Origin: an uncultured beta proteobacterium
GTDB lineage: Bacteria > Pseudomonadota > Gammaproteobacteria > Burkholderiales > Burkholderiaceae_C
Direction: 5' to 3'
Length of the DNA: 61,018 nucleotides
Assembly: GCA_903886275.1 (NCBI GenBank)
Contig: CAISLN010000037.1
Span: 1 to 61,018, forward strand
In this document: positions 10,167-18,187 of the stretch, in pieces
Layout of the letters: each line of letters starts with the position of its first letter
Numbering within the stretch: position 1 is the first letter of the stretch
Notes under the pieces: model-generated
Told to the model about the DNA's origin: nothing
Seen by the model: only the letters and a program-made list of their open reading frames with translations
The model's database searches: none
Position numbers and translations under genes: made by a program

Positions 10167-11753
10167 ATGCCCGCCATCGTCCTTGCCACCCTCAACGCCA
10201 AATTCATCCACGCCTCTCTGGGTCTGCGCTACCTGCTGGCCAATATGGAGCGCCACGGTGGCGCCGACCTGGCCGCCATGACCACGCTGCAGGAGTTCAC
10301 CATCCAGCGCCCGGCGCAGCAGATCGTGGATGCGCTGCTGTTGGCGCTGGGCGAATCAAAGCTGCGCATCGTCGGCCTGGGCGTGTACATCTGGAACGTC
10401 ACCGAGACCACCGAGGTCGTGCGTCTGCTTAAAAGCCAATGCCCGCAGGTCAAGGTGGTGCTGGGCGGCCCCGAAGTCAGCCACGAATGGGAGGGGCGAC
10501 AAATAGTGGCGCTGGCCGACCACCTCATTACGGGCTGGGGCGATGTGGGCTTTCCCAAGCTGTGCCGCGCCCTGGTGCACGGGCCGCAACCGCTGATGAA
10601 GGTGATCGCCGGGGAGCAACCACCCCTAGAAGCGCTGGACCTGCCCTATGACCTGTACAGCGAAACCGACCTGGCGCAGCGCGTGCTGTACGTGGAGGCC
10701 TCACGCGGCTGCCCCTTCAAGTGCGCCTTCTGTTTGAGCGCGCTGGACAAGACGGCCTGGGCCTTTGATCTGGAGCCTTTTCTGGCGGCGCTCGCCGGTC
10801 TGTACGAGCGCGGCGCGCGCAACTTCAAGTTTGTGGACCGCACCTTCAACCTCAAGGTGGAGACTTCGGTTCGCATCCTGCAGTTTTTTCTGGACCGGCT
10901 GCAGGCCGCGCCGCAGGACAAGTTGCACCTGCATTTCGAGCTGGTGCCCGACCATTTGCCCGATGCCCTGAAGGAGATGGTGGCGCGGTTTCCTACCCAT
11001 GTGCTGCAGTTTGAAATCGGCATCCAGAGCTTCAATGTGGAGGTGCAGAGCCGCATTGCCCGGCGCCAGGACAACGCCAAGACCGCAGGCAACATCGCTT
11101 GGCTGCTGGAACATACGACGGCGCATTTGCACACCGACCTGATCTTTGGCCTGCCGGGTGAGAGCTGGGACAGCTTTGCTGCGGGCTTTGACCGCCTGTA
11201 CGCGCTGGGCCCGCATGAAATCCAGCTGGGTCTGCTCAAGCGCCTGCGCGGAACGCCCTTGGCCAATCGCAGCCTGCCCGGTGCCCTGGCCGAAGACGGC
11301 ATGGTCTATGGTGATCAGCCGCCCTATACCCTGCTGGAAACCGGTGTCGTTAGCGCCGAGCAGGTGCAGCAATTTGCCCGCATGGCGCGCTACTGGGATC
11401 TGCTGGTCAACTCCGGCCGCTTCGCCCAGAGCAGCCGTCTGCTGCTGCAGGGCGAGAGCGCCTTTGCCGCTTGGGCGGAATTTTCGCAATGGCTGTGGCA
11501 GCGCACGAGTAGCACCCACAGGCTCACGCCCGAGGCGCTGCTGGACGCACTGTTTGATTACTTGACGACCATGCGCTCGCTGCCCACCGATACCGTGCGC
11601 GCCGCCCTGTTGGCCGACTACCTGGCCAGCGGTGCGCGCTCCAATCCGCAGGCCTTGCAGGGCCTGTTGCCGCGCCGCGAAAAGACCGCCTTGCCGAAGC
11701 AGATGGGGGCGCAGCGGCAGGCGCGACACCTAACATCTAAGATGGGCGCATGA
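10167..11753 (+). CDS. B12-binding-domain radical SAM protein (DUF4080 type)
   Basis: Probable cobalamin-binding radical SAM enzyme with unknown substrate. The N-terminal ~150 residues form a B12-binding Rossmann-like domain (VLATLNAKFIHASLGLRYL..., VVLGGPEVSHEW). The radical SAM cluster motif CPFKCAFC follows around residues 188-195, then the SAM barrel (FELVPDHLPDALKEM, FEIGIQSFN, HTDLIFGLPGE). The ~150-residue C-terminus matches the DUF4080 region found on this family. ATG 10167 is used because the frame upstream overlaps the divergent DUF167 gene. Its stop overlaps the next start (ATGA), so it is translationally coupled to the creatininase-family gene. Confidence 0.85.
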   Translation: MPAIVLATLNAKFIHASLGLRYLLANMERHGGADLAAMTTLQEFTIQRPAQQIVDALLLALGESKLRIVGLGVYIWNVTETTEVVRLLKSQCPQVKVVLGGPEVSHEWEGRQIVALADHLITGWGDVGFPKLCRALVHGPQPLMKVIAGEQPPLEALDLPYDLYSETDLAQRVLYVEASRGCPFKCAFCLSALDKTAWAFDLEPFLAALAGLYERGARNFKFVDRTFNLKVETSVRILQFFLDRLQAAPQDKLHLHFELVPDHLPDALKEMVARFPTHVLQFEIGIQSFNVEVQSRIARRQDNAKTAGNIAWLLEHTTAHLHTDLIFGLPGESWDSFAAGFDRLYALGPHEIQLGLLKRLRGTPLANRSLPGALAEDGMVYGDQPPYTLLETGVVSAEQVQQFARMARYWDLLVNSGRFAQSSRLLLQGESAFAAWAEFSQWLWQRTSSTHRLTPEALLDALFDYLTTMRSLPTDTVRAALLADYLASGARSNPQALQGLLPRREKTALPKQMGAQRQARHLTSKMGA

Positions 11754-12592
11754 ATACCCCATCACGCTTCTGGTCCGACTGGACCGCACGCGACTTCGCG
11801 CAGGCGCAAGCCCAAGGTCGCATGGCGCAGACCATCGCCATCCTGCCGGTGGCAGCCACCGAGCAGCATGGCCCGCACCTGCCGCTCAACGTGGACAGCG
11901 CGCTGGTGGACGGTGTGATCGCCGCTGCCTTGGCGCATCTGGCGAGTGATGTGCCGGCCCTGTTTTTGCCCACGCAAACCATTGGCCTGAGCCCCGAGCA
12001 TGCGGCCTTCGCCGGCACCCTCACGCTCAAGGCCGAGACCCTGATGCGCCTGTGGACCGAGTTGGCCGAATGCGCCGCCGCCGCCGGTGTGCGCAAACTG
12101 GTGCTGTTCAATGCCCATGGCGGACAGGTCGGCCTGATGGACTTGGTGGCGCGCGACCTGCGCGCCCGCCTGGGTCTGTTGGTCTACAGCGTCAACTGGT
12201 TTGGCCTGCCCCTGGTGGGGCCGAACGGCGAAGATGTGAATGCCCTGTTCAGCGCCCATGAACACCGCTTTGGCATCCATGCCGGCGAGATCGAAACCTC
12301 CATGATGCTGGCGCTGGCGCCCGAGCGGGTGGACATGGCGCTGGCGCAGAACTTTGCCTCCACCTCGGAAGACCGCTCCAAGGCCTATGCCATTTTGGGC
12401 AATGGCAAAAGCGCCAAGCTGGGCTGGCAAATGCAGGACTACAACCCGGCTGGTGCGGTGGGCAACGCCGCCGCGGCCACGCCCGAAAAAGGCCGGGCCG
12501 TGCTAGCCGCTGCAGGCCTGGCCCTGGCGCAACTGCTGGCCGAGTTGCACCGCTTGCCGCTGAGCACGCTGGTGGAAAAACCCAGCCTGTAG
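11750..12592 (+). CDS. Creatininase-family metal-dependent amidohydrolase
   Basis: 280 residues with the family hallmarks: the metal-binding TEQHGPHLPLNVDS motif near residue 39, NAHGGQVGLMDL, and the conserved acid HAGEIETSMML. Relatives cleave cyclic or linear amides such as creatinine or pyrrolopyrimidine formamides, or act in redox-cofactor maturation (MftE). Substrate cannot be told from sequence alone. It overlaps the upstream radical SAM gene by 4 bases (ATGA), which suggests that the two enzymes act in one pathway, as in peptide-modification systems. It converges on the histidine phosphatase gene. Confidence 0.88.
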   Translation: MNTPSRFWSDWTARDFAQAQAQGRMAQTIAILPVAATEQHGPHLPLNVDSALVDGVIAAALAHLASDVPALFLPTQTIGLSPEHAAFAGTLTLKAETLMRLWTELAECAAAAGVRKLVLFNAHGGQVGLMDLVARDLRARLGLLVYSVNWFGLPLVGPNGEDVNALFSAHEHRFGIHAGEIETSMMLALAPERVDMALAQNFASTSEDRSKAYAILGNGKSAKLGWQMQDYNPAGAVGNAAAATPEKGRAVLAAAGLALAQLLAELHRLPLSTLVEKPSL

Positions 12593-12612
12593 CGGCTCTT
12601 CCTTCCCGGGGC

Positions 12613-13287
12613 TCAGGCGTAGCTCTGCCAGTCTGCGTACTGCGGCGCATCCAGATGGGGCAGGTTGTTGAAGCTCAGCAGGGCGTGGTGTTTGGCGTTG
12701 AAGGTGAACTCTGTGAGCGCCGTGTTGCGCAGGCGCAGGTTCAGTTCCACAAAGGCCTGGGGGCTGGCACCCAAAATCTGCGCCACGGCGGTGGCAATCG
12801 GCCCGCCGCTGCTGACCAGCAGCACAGCACCCTCGCATTGCGTACGCACATGCTCCAGCGCGGCGCAGACCCCCGCCACAAAGTCCCGGTAGCGCGGCAT
12901 GCCGGGCGGGTTGAGCGCACCGCCAGCCCATTGCTGCAGCGCCTGGCGCAGCAGGCGGAAGTGGGCGCGGGTGGTATCGGGTGTGGTGGGTCTGGCGTGT
13001 GCCCCAGGCTGCAGGGCCTGGATCAGCGCCTCGCTGTGGTACTCGTCAAGGCCCGGCCATACCAGTGGCACCAGCGCCCGCTTGCCCGCCATGCCGGCTT
13101 CGATGCCGGCCCAGGTCTGCGCGTGGCGCCTTAGGCTGCCATGCAGCACGGATGTGAAATGCAGATTTTTGGAGGCCAGGTATTCGCCCAAGCGAACGCT
13201 CTGGCGCTGGCCCAGTTCGCTGAGTTGGTCGTAATCGCTGGCACCCAGCGAGGCTTGTCCGTGACGGACCAAATAAAGAGTTCCCAT
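12613..13287 (-). CDS. Histidine phosphatase family protein
   Basis: Phosphoglycerate-mutase-like phosphatase of 224 residues. The catalytic LVRHGQAS motif is at residues 6-13 from ATG 13287 (MGTLYLVRHGQ), and the second catalytic His lies in the VSSGGPIA region, where the usual SHGG is replaced by SSGG. That substitution is worth noting, because the second His normally helps protonate the leaving group. The frame extends to 13350, but those residues precede the family start. It is divergent from the cold-shock/DUF1294 gene. Substrate unknown. Confidence 0.8.
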   Translation of the reverse strand: MGTLYLVRHGQASLGASDYDQLSELGQRQSVRLGEYLASKNLHFTSVLHGSLRRHAQTWAGIEAGMAGKRALVPLVWPGLDEYHSEALIQALQPGAHARPTTPDTTRAHFRLLRQALQQWAGGALNPPGMPRYRDFVAGVCAALEHVRTQCEGAVLLVSSGGPIATAVAQILGASPQAFVELNLRLRNTALTEFTFNAKHHALLSFNNLPHLDAPQYADWQSYA

Positions 13288-13378
13288 GGCCGCACTGTAG
13301 CCGCGTCCCTGGATGGCGCTTTCAATCGGGGGACAATGCCAGCCAATCACACCAGCCCCCTACCAGTGACAGCAGCCC

Positions 13379-13993
13379 ATGCGATTTGAAGGAACAGTCA
13401 GCTCCTGGAACGAGGAGCGCGGATTCGGCTTCATCGAACCCGCCCAAGGCGGCCAGCCCATCTTTGTCCATGCGAGCGCGATGCCGCAGCGCGCAACAGA
13501 GTCGCCCCTGAACCAGCGCCTTTCTTTCGAGGTGGAGTTGAACCCGCAGGGAAAGAAGCGGGCCCGCAATGTGCAGTGGGGTCGGGCGGCCCGTCCGCGG
13601 CGCATGCAGCGGCCGGCGCTGTACTGGAAGGGCCCAAGCCGCTATGCCATTCCTGCTTTTGCGCTGGTGTACCTCGCAGCCACGCTGTATGGGCATGTGC
13701 CCTACCGGTTTGCAGCGGTCTACCTGGTGATGAGCCTGTTGTGCTTGATGGCCTACGCGCTGGACAAGTCTGCCGCCCGCGCAGGTGGCTGGCGCATCCG
13801 GGAAAGCACCCTGTTATGGCTGGGGCTGCTGTGCGGCTGGCCGGGCGCTGTGCTGGCCCAGCAATGGCTGCGCCACAAGACCGCGAAGCCAGGTTTCCAG
13901 ATCGCCTTCCGGGTCACGGTGCTCCTGAATGTCGCCGCGTTTTTGCTGCTGGTTGTTGTGCAGCCCAAGGGTTCTTTCAGCCTGTTTGGCTGA
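13379..13993 (+). CDS. Cold-shock domain fused to DUF1294 membrane protein
   Basis: 204-residue fusion. Residues 1-~68 are a cold-shock OB fold with the RNP-like segments ERGFGFIEP and GQPIFVHASAM. After a basic linker the C-terminal part is a DUF1294 membrane domain with about four hydrophobic helices (YAIPAFALVYLAATLYG, FAAVYLVMSLLCLMAYALD, LLWLGLLCGWPGAVLAQQW, VTVLLNVAAFLLLVVVQP). The HKTAKPGFQ motif is typical of DUF1294. The architecture is recurrent in proteobacteria but its role is unknown. It may tether nucleic-acid binding to the membrane. It converges with the MATE gene, 24 bases between stops. Confidence 0.87.
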   Translation: MRFEGTVSSWNEERGFGFIEPAQGGQPIFVHASAMPQRATESPLNQRLSFEVELNPQGKKRARNVQWGRAARPRRMQRPALYWKGPSRYAIPAFALVYLAATLYGHVPYRFAAVYLVMSLLCLMAYALDKSAARAGGWRIRESTLLWLGLLCGWPGAVLAQQWLRHKTAKPGFQIAFRVTVLLNVAAFLLLVVVQPKGSFSLFG

Positions 13994-14017
13994 CCTGTTG
14001 GCAGCGCACAGATCAGG

Positions 14018-15403
14018 TTAGAGCTTGCTTGCGCCCAATTGGCGCGTCAGTCGCAGCGAGGCCAACATGGCCAGCGTGCCAAAGATCACCAGGCCCGCAC
14101 CCTGTCCGGCCATCACCTGCACCGGGCCGTACTGTGCGCCCCACCAGGCAAAGGGAATCGTGCCCAGCGTGGCGCGCGCCCAGTTAAAGCCGGTGGACCA
14201 CAGGGGGCGGCCCAGGTTGTTGAAGGCCGCATTGGCCACAAACAGCGCACCGGCAAAAAAGAAGCTGGCGCAGATCCAGGTGCAAAACGCATGCACCATT
14301 TCTGCTGCCATGCCCTCCAGCGAAAACGCGCGGATCAGCGGCCCCTGCAACAGGGCCAGCAGCAACCAGGCGCAGCCCACCGCCAGCAGCATGAACCACA
14401 GGCTGGTGCGCATGGTCTCGCGCACCCGCTCGAACTGCCCGGCGCCCAGGTTTTGCGACAGGATGGGGCCGACCGCACCGCTGAGCGAATAGAGCAGCCC
14501 GAAGGCCACGGGCGTGACCCGGTCAATGGTGGCCTGTCCGGCCACGGCCGAGGCGCCAAACTGCGCCACGCTGTGCGTCACAAAGGCGGCGCCCACGGGT
14601 GTGGCGAGATTGGTCAGCACGGCAGGCGCGGCAATGCTCGCCAGTTCCCGCACATCGTCCGCCAGGCGGGGACGTTCCACCGGCCCCAGCATCCGGTGCA
14701 CGCGCCACACGCCGTTCATGCCCAGAATCACCATCACCATGCGCGAGATGACCGAGACGATGGCCGCACCGTCGAGCCCCAGGTCGAAGGTAAAAATAAA
14801 CAGCGGGTCCAGGCAGGCGGTGAGGGCCGCTGCGCCCAAGGTGACGACCATGGAACGGCGTGCATCGCCCACCGAGCGCAGCAGCGCCGAGGCCGCCATG
14901 CCAAGGCCCAACAGCGGAAGCGAGGGCATGGTCACCGTCAGGTAGCGCTGCGCCAGTCGCGCCACCTCACCACTGGCGCCCAGGGCCCCCAGCAGGCTGG
15001 GCAGAAACAGCACCGTGCCAAGGCCCAGAAGCAGCGTGGTCACCACCATGACCAGCAGGCTGTGGGTGGCCATGCGGCGCGCATCGGCCATGCGGTTGGC
15101 GCCTATCAACCGCGCCACGCTGGCGGTGATGCCAATCATCATGCCGATGCAAATGGAGGTATGGAAAAACCCCACCACCCCGGCAAAGCCGACCGCCGCC
15201 GCAATCTGCTTCTCGCCCAGCCGCGAGATGTAAAAAAGGTTGATCAGGTCCACCGCAAACACCGCCACCAGGCCGATGGCGCCGGTGCCGGCCATCACCA
15301 GCACATGGCGCATCAGCGAGCCACTCAAAAAGCGGGCGGCCGCTGGTGCGTTCAAGGGGGTGGCGCTGGCGCCGGCAGTGGAGCGGGAGGAGGGGCTTTT
15401 CAT
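14018..15403 (-). CDS. MATE-family multidrug/metabolite efflux transporter
   Basis: 461 residues with about twelve membrane helices and MATE-type internal duplication. Characteristic pieces are LFYISRLGEKQIAAAVGFAG in the first half and GQATIDRVTPVAFGLLYSLSGAVGPILSQNLGAG in the second. Exports organic compounds in exchange for Na+ or H+ across the inner membrane. Substrate unknown. The start ATG 15403 is 15 bases after the homoserine dehydrogenase stop, in the same direction, so it could be the last gene of that transcript. A MATE exporter next to an amino-acid operon is suggestive only. Confidence 0.88.
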   Translation of the reverse strand: MKSPSSRSTAGASATPLNAPAAARFLSGSLMRHVLVMAGTGAIGLVAVFAVDLINLFYISRLGEKQIAAAVGFAGVVGFFHTSICIGMMIGITASVARLIGANRMADARRMATHSLLVMVVTTLLLGLGTVLFLPSLLGALGASGEVARLAQRYLTVTMPSLPLLGLGMAASALLRSVGDARRSMVVTLGAAALTACLDPLFIFTFDLGLDGAAIVSVISRMVMVILGMNGVWRVHRMLGPVERPRLADDVRELASIAAPAVLTNLATPVGAAFVTHSVAQFGASAVAGQATIDRVTPVAFGLLYSLSGAVGPILSQNLGAGQFERVRETMRTSLWFMLLAVGCAWLLLALLQGPLIRAFSLEGMAAEMVHAFCTWICASFFFAGALFVANAAFNNLGRPLWSTGFNWARATLGTIPFAWWGAQYGPVQVMAGQGAGLVIFGTLAMLASLRLTRQLGASKL

Positions 15404-15418
15404 GGAGGGCGCAGTGTG

Positions 15419-16810
15419 TCATGAATGCTGCCAGCGCGCAGCAGGCGTTGAGTCCAAGTTGGACATTCGTATGGCTTGAGGCACACCGACCACGCCCGGC
15501 AGTTGTGCCAGACGCTGCAGCAGCGGGCGCAGCACAGTTGTGTGGATCGGTTCGGTCAGCAGCACCAAAGCCGCCGGTGCATGGTGGCTGGATGGACAGA
15601 AGGGATGCTGCGAGCGCAGGCCCACACCGGCTTGCGCCAGGGCTTGCAAGGCCGCAGCGGTGCAGCGCACCACATCCATGCTGTGCAGGCGCAGGTACCA
15701 GGCGCTTGCCGCGTCGGGCGCAGGCGGGAGTTCCTTGAGCGCCCCACTTTGAAAGCCCAGAGGGGGCACCCGCAAGGCCTGCGCCAGTCCGATGCCACGG
15801 GCCAGATCCACCAGGTCGGCAATCACGGCAGATGCGGTTTGCTCCGAACCGGCGCCAGCGCCGTAATACAGCGTGACTCCGCTGGCATCGCCCTTGACCA
15901 TCACCGCGTTCATGGAGCCGTTGACTGCGGCCAGCAAATGGTCTTGAGGCAGCAGCGCCGGGTGCACCTGCAACTCCAGTCCGCCCGCGCTGCGCCTGGC
16001 AATGCCCAGCAGCTTGATGCGGTAGCCCAAGTGCGCGGCATAGGCCATGTCTGCTGCATCGAGTGCCTCAATGCCCTCGGTCTGCACCTGTGCAAAGGGG
16101 ATCGGTATGCCAAAGGCGTTGGCCGCCAGCAGGCTGAGCTTGTGCGCGGCGTCGGTGCCATCCACATCCAGACGCGGGTCGGCCTCGGCATAGCCTTGGG
16201 CCTGCGCCTGCTGCAGCGCGGCGGCAAAGCCCAGGCCCTGGCTGTGCATCGCCGTCAGGATGAAGTTGCTGGTGCCGTTGATGATGCCCGCCACCCATTC
16301 GATGCGGTTGGCCACCAAGCCCTCGCGCAGCGCCTTGATGATGGGAATGCTCACGGCCACCGCGCCCTCATAGGCCACGCTCACACCACGGGCCTGCGCA
16401 GCGGCAAAGATTTCTGTGCCATGTTCGGCCAGCAAGGCCTTGTTGGCGGTGACCACCTGCTTGCCGTGGGCAATGGCTTTGAGCACCAGTTCCCGCGCCA
16501 GCGTGGTGCCGCCCATCACCTCCACCACCACGTCGATGTCGGGGTGCGTGACGAGCGCAAAGGGGTCTGTCGTCACAGTCACTTCACGGCCCACCACGGC
16601 GGACGCCCTTGCCAGGTCGCGCACCGCCACCATGGTGATGGCAATGCTCCTGCCGGTGCGCGCCCGGATCAGCGACTGGTTGCGCGTCAACACGCGGTAG
16701 GTGCCGGCGCCCACGGTGCCCAGGCCGAGCAGGCCCACGCGCAGAGGTTTTTCGGATGCCGCTTCAGGGCTGCTGTGAGCCGGACAAAGGGTTACGGATT
16801 CTTGAAACAT
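15419..16810 (-). CDS. hom: Homoserine dehydrogenase
   Basis: Reduces aspartate semialdehyde to homoserine with NAD(P)H, the branch toward threonine, isoleucine and methionine. From ATG 16810 (MFQESVTLC) it has 463 residues. The dinucleotide-binding GLLGLGTVGAG lies near residues 27-37, then VVEVMGGTTLARELVLKAI and ANKALLAEHG. The catalytic block GIINGTSNFILT and EADPRLDVDGTDAAHKL follow, and the C-terminal ~80 residues fit an ACT domain for feedback by threonine. GGAGAG sits 5-6 bases before the ATG. An upstream in-frame extension to 16900 is rejected. A Thr/Ile-rich leader peptide and terminator-like hairpin lie between the promoter side and this start. Confidence 0.93.
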   Translation of the reverse strand: MFQESVTLCPAHSSPEAASEKPLRVGLLGLGTVGAGTYRVLTRNQSLIRARTGRSIAITMVAVRDLARASAVVGREVTVTTDPFALVTHPDIDVVVEVMGGTTLARELVLKAIAHGKQVVTANKALLAEHGTEIFAAAQARGVSVAYEGAVAVSIPIIKALREGLVANRIEWVAGIINGTSNFILTAMHSQGLGFAAALQQAQAQGYAEADPRLDVDGTDAAHKLSLLAANAFGIPIPFAQVQTEGIEALDAADMAYAAHLGYRIKLLGIARRSAGGLELQVHPALLPQDHLLAAVNGSMNAVMVKGDASGVTLYYGAGAGSEQTASAVIADLVDLARGIGLAQALRVPPLGFQSGALKELPPAPDAASAWYLRLHSMDVVRCTAAALQALAQAGVGLRSQHPFCPSSHHAPAALVLLTEPIHTTVLRPLLQRLAQLPGVVGVPQAIRMSNLDSTPAARWQHS

Positions 16811-16820
16811 GGAACTCTCC

Positions 16821-16850
16821 AAACAAATAACAACCCGGCTGCCTGGGCTG
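16821..16850 (-). terminator. Candidate attenuator terminator before hom
   Basis: On the minus strand CAGCCC (16850-16845), an 8-base loop and GGGTTG (16836-16831, one G-U pair) form a hairpin followed at once by TTATTTGTTT (16830-16821). It ends about 10 bases before the hom start, so it would stop transcription before the gene. Together with the upstream leader peptide it forms the layout of an amino-acid attenuator. Confidence 0.5.
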
Positions 16851-16887
16851 GGGAACTGTTTGAAGAAACACCAGAAGGCGGCCGGAA

Positions 16888-16914
16888 CGGCCACCTGCAC
16901 GACTCAGGTGGCCG
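16888..16914 (-). promoter_or_regulatory. Leader hairpin of the hom attenuator overlapping the leader stop codon
   Basis: CGGCCACCTG and CAGGTGGCCG are perfect 10-bp arms around a 7-base loop. On the minus strand the first arm contains the end of the leader peptide frame and its TGA begins at the arm edge. The second arm (GGTGGCCG) can instead pair with CGGCCGCC just downstream (about 8 bp, one G-U), giving mutually exclusive structures as in classical attenuators. Confidence 0.55.
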
Positions 16915-17017
16915 TGGTGGTAATGCTGGTAATGCGCGCAGCGTTCGTCCGCAAATTTGCGGGCACAGCGGCGCCATCCGTTGAGATGGCAGGTGCTGTG
17001 ATGAAGGTGTGCAACAT
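16904..17017 (-). CDS. Thr/Ile-rich leader peptide of homoserine dehydrogenase
   Basis: A 37-codon frame from ATG 17017 to TGA ending at 16904. It contains 9 Thr and 4 Ile, and ends R-I-T-S-I-T-T-T-A-T, strongly reminiscent of the enterobacterial thr operon leader. Its stop lies inside a perfect 10-bp hairpin, a second alternative hairpin follows, and a terminator-like hairpin with a T-rich run precedes hom. The expected role is to sense charged tRNA-Thr and tRNA-Ile by ribosome stalling. A TACACT -10-like box at 17029-17024 would place transcription start at about the ATG. The true start could be an internal GTG or TTG. No Shine-Dalgarno is obvious. Confidence 0.6.
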   Translation of the reverse strand: MLHTFITAPAISTDGAAVPANLRTNAARITSITTTAT

Positions 17018-17040
17018 CGTGCCAGTGTAGCAAAGCATCG

Positions 17041-17730
17041 TTAGCCCAGCGCCCGCTCAGCCGCAGCATTCGCGTGCAGCGCCGTGGTGTCGAACAGCGG
17101 CACGGTAGCGTCCTGCGCACCGACCAGCAGGGTGATTTCGGTGCAACCCAAAATGATGGCCTGCGCCCCTTGGTCCACCAGACTGGCCATGATGCGGCGG
17201 TACTGCTGGCGCGATGCTTCTTGTAAATCGCCCAGGCACAGCTCTTCAAAAATGATGCGGTGTACGGTGTCGCGGTCTTGCCTGTCGGGCAACAAAACCT
17301 GCAGTCCCTGCTGTTTGAGCCGGTCCACATAGAAGCTGTGCTCCATGGTGAAGCGGGTGCCGAGCAGGCCAATTTTTGCAAGTCCGGCCTTTTGAATGGC
17401 CTGCGCTGTGGGATCGGCAATGTGCAGCAGGGGAATGTTCACGGCGCATTGAATGGCGGGCGCCACGATGTGCATGGTGTTGGTACACAGCAGCAAAAAG
17501 TCCGCGCCCGCCGCCTCCAGACTGCGCGCCGCATGGGCCAGCAGTTCACCCGCAGCGGCCCAGTCGCCTGCGCGCTGCAAGGCCTCGACCTCGGCAAAGT
17601 CCACGCTGTACAAAATCAGTTTGGCCGAGTGCAGGCCGCCCAGTTGCTGCTTGACGGCTTCGTTGATTTGGCGGTAGTACAGCGCGCTGGACTCCCAGCT
17701 CATGCCGCCTATCAGGCCTATGGTTTTCAT
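17041..17730 (-). CDS. Aspartate/glutamate racemase family protein
   Basis: 229-residue cofactor-independent racemase of the YgeA/aspartate racemase type. The family start IGLIGGMSWESSALYYRQIN is visible. The two catalytic cysteines appear in LLLCTNTMH and IILGCTEI, and ADPTAQAI and GLLGTRFTM are conserved segments. Likely interconverts D- and L-amino acids in the cytoplasm; the substrate is not certain. The start ATG 17730 overlaps the stop of the DUF3291 gene (ATGA), indicating translational coupling. The stop is 23 bases from the hom leader peptide. Confidence 0.9.
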   Translation of the reverse strand: MKTIGLIGGMSWESSALYYRQINEAVKQQLGGLHSAKLILYSVDFAEVEALQRAGDWAAAGELLAHAARSLEAAGADFLLLCTNTMHIVAPAIQCAVNIPLLHIADPTAQAIQKAGLAKIGLLGTRFTMEHSFYVDRLKQQGLQVLLPDRQDRDTVHRIIFEELCLGDLQEASRQQYRRIMASLVDQGAQAIILGCTEITLLVGAQDATVPLFDTTALHANAAAERALG

Positions 17731-18173
17731 TGCGGCGCCTCAAACGATTGCTTGAAATGGAAAGCCTTGCCGGTCGGCCCCAGGTCGCGCAGGGTTTGCA
17801 GCCTTTGCATGGCTTCGACTTCGTCAGGCCGGTGGCCTTGCGGCACCCACCACAGGACGTGGTAGGCGTCCTGCATGCGCTCGAACCATTCCTTGCGCCG
17901 TTTCATGATCTCCACATGCGCGGACTTGTAGACGTAGTCGTTCAGGGCTTCCACGCTGGCCCACACCGACATATTGACCAGCGTGTCGTCGCCAAATGGA
18001 CGGATGGAAGTGGCGTTGCCGTCCTCGCTTTTGAGCCGCCAGACAAAGCCCGGAGCTGCTTCGGCCAGCGCGTTGATGCGGTCCAGATTGGCGACAAAGT
18101 CGGCCATCTCCGGGGCGTCCAGTGGCAGTTTCATTTGCGCGATGTTGAGTTGCGCCAATTCGTAAGCGGGCAT
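17727..18173 (-). CDS. DUF3291 domain protein
   Basis: About 148 residues from ATG 18173 (MPAYELAQLNIAQMKLPLDA). The sequence matches the DUF3291 pattern: the AQLNIA start, PGFVWRLKSEDGNAT, NMSVWASVEALNDYVY, and an aromatic-rich segment HVLWWVP. These proteins have a dimeric alpha-beta barrel-like fold related to small monooxygenases; function unknown. The frame extends to 18209 without resemblance. It sits 14 bases downstream of the dehydratase gene and overlaps the racemase start by 4 bases, so it belongs to the amino-acid operon. Confidence 0.8.
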   Translation of the reverse strand: MPAYELAQLNIAQMKLPLDAPEMADFVANLDRINALAEAAPGFVWRLKSEDGNATSIRPFGDDTLVNMSVWASVEALNDYVYKSAHVEIMKRRKEWFERMQDAYHVLWWVPQGHRPDEVEAMQRLQTLRDLGPTGKAFHFKQSFEAPQ

Positions 18174-18187
18174 TGCGTGTTTCCTGG

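Noticed and set aside
16792..16977. Alternative 61-codon minus-strand leader frame before hom
   Set aside because: It runs past the hom start in another frame and is Pro/Arg-rich; the Thr/Ile-rich frame with its stop inside the hairpin fits attenuation better.
15476..16984. Long plus-strand frame opposite hom
   Set aside because: High-GC shadow frame; the minus strand encodes a clear homoserine dehydrogenase.
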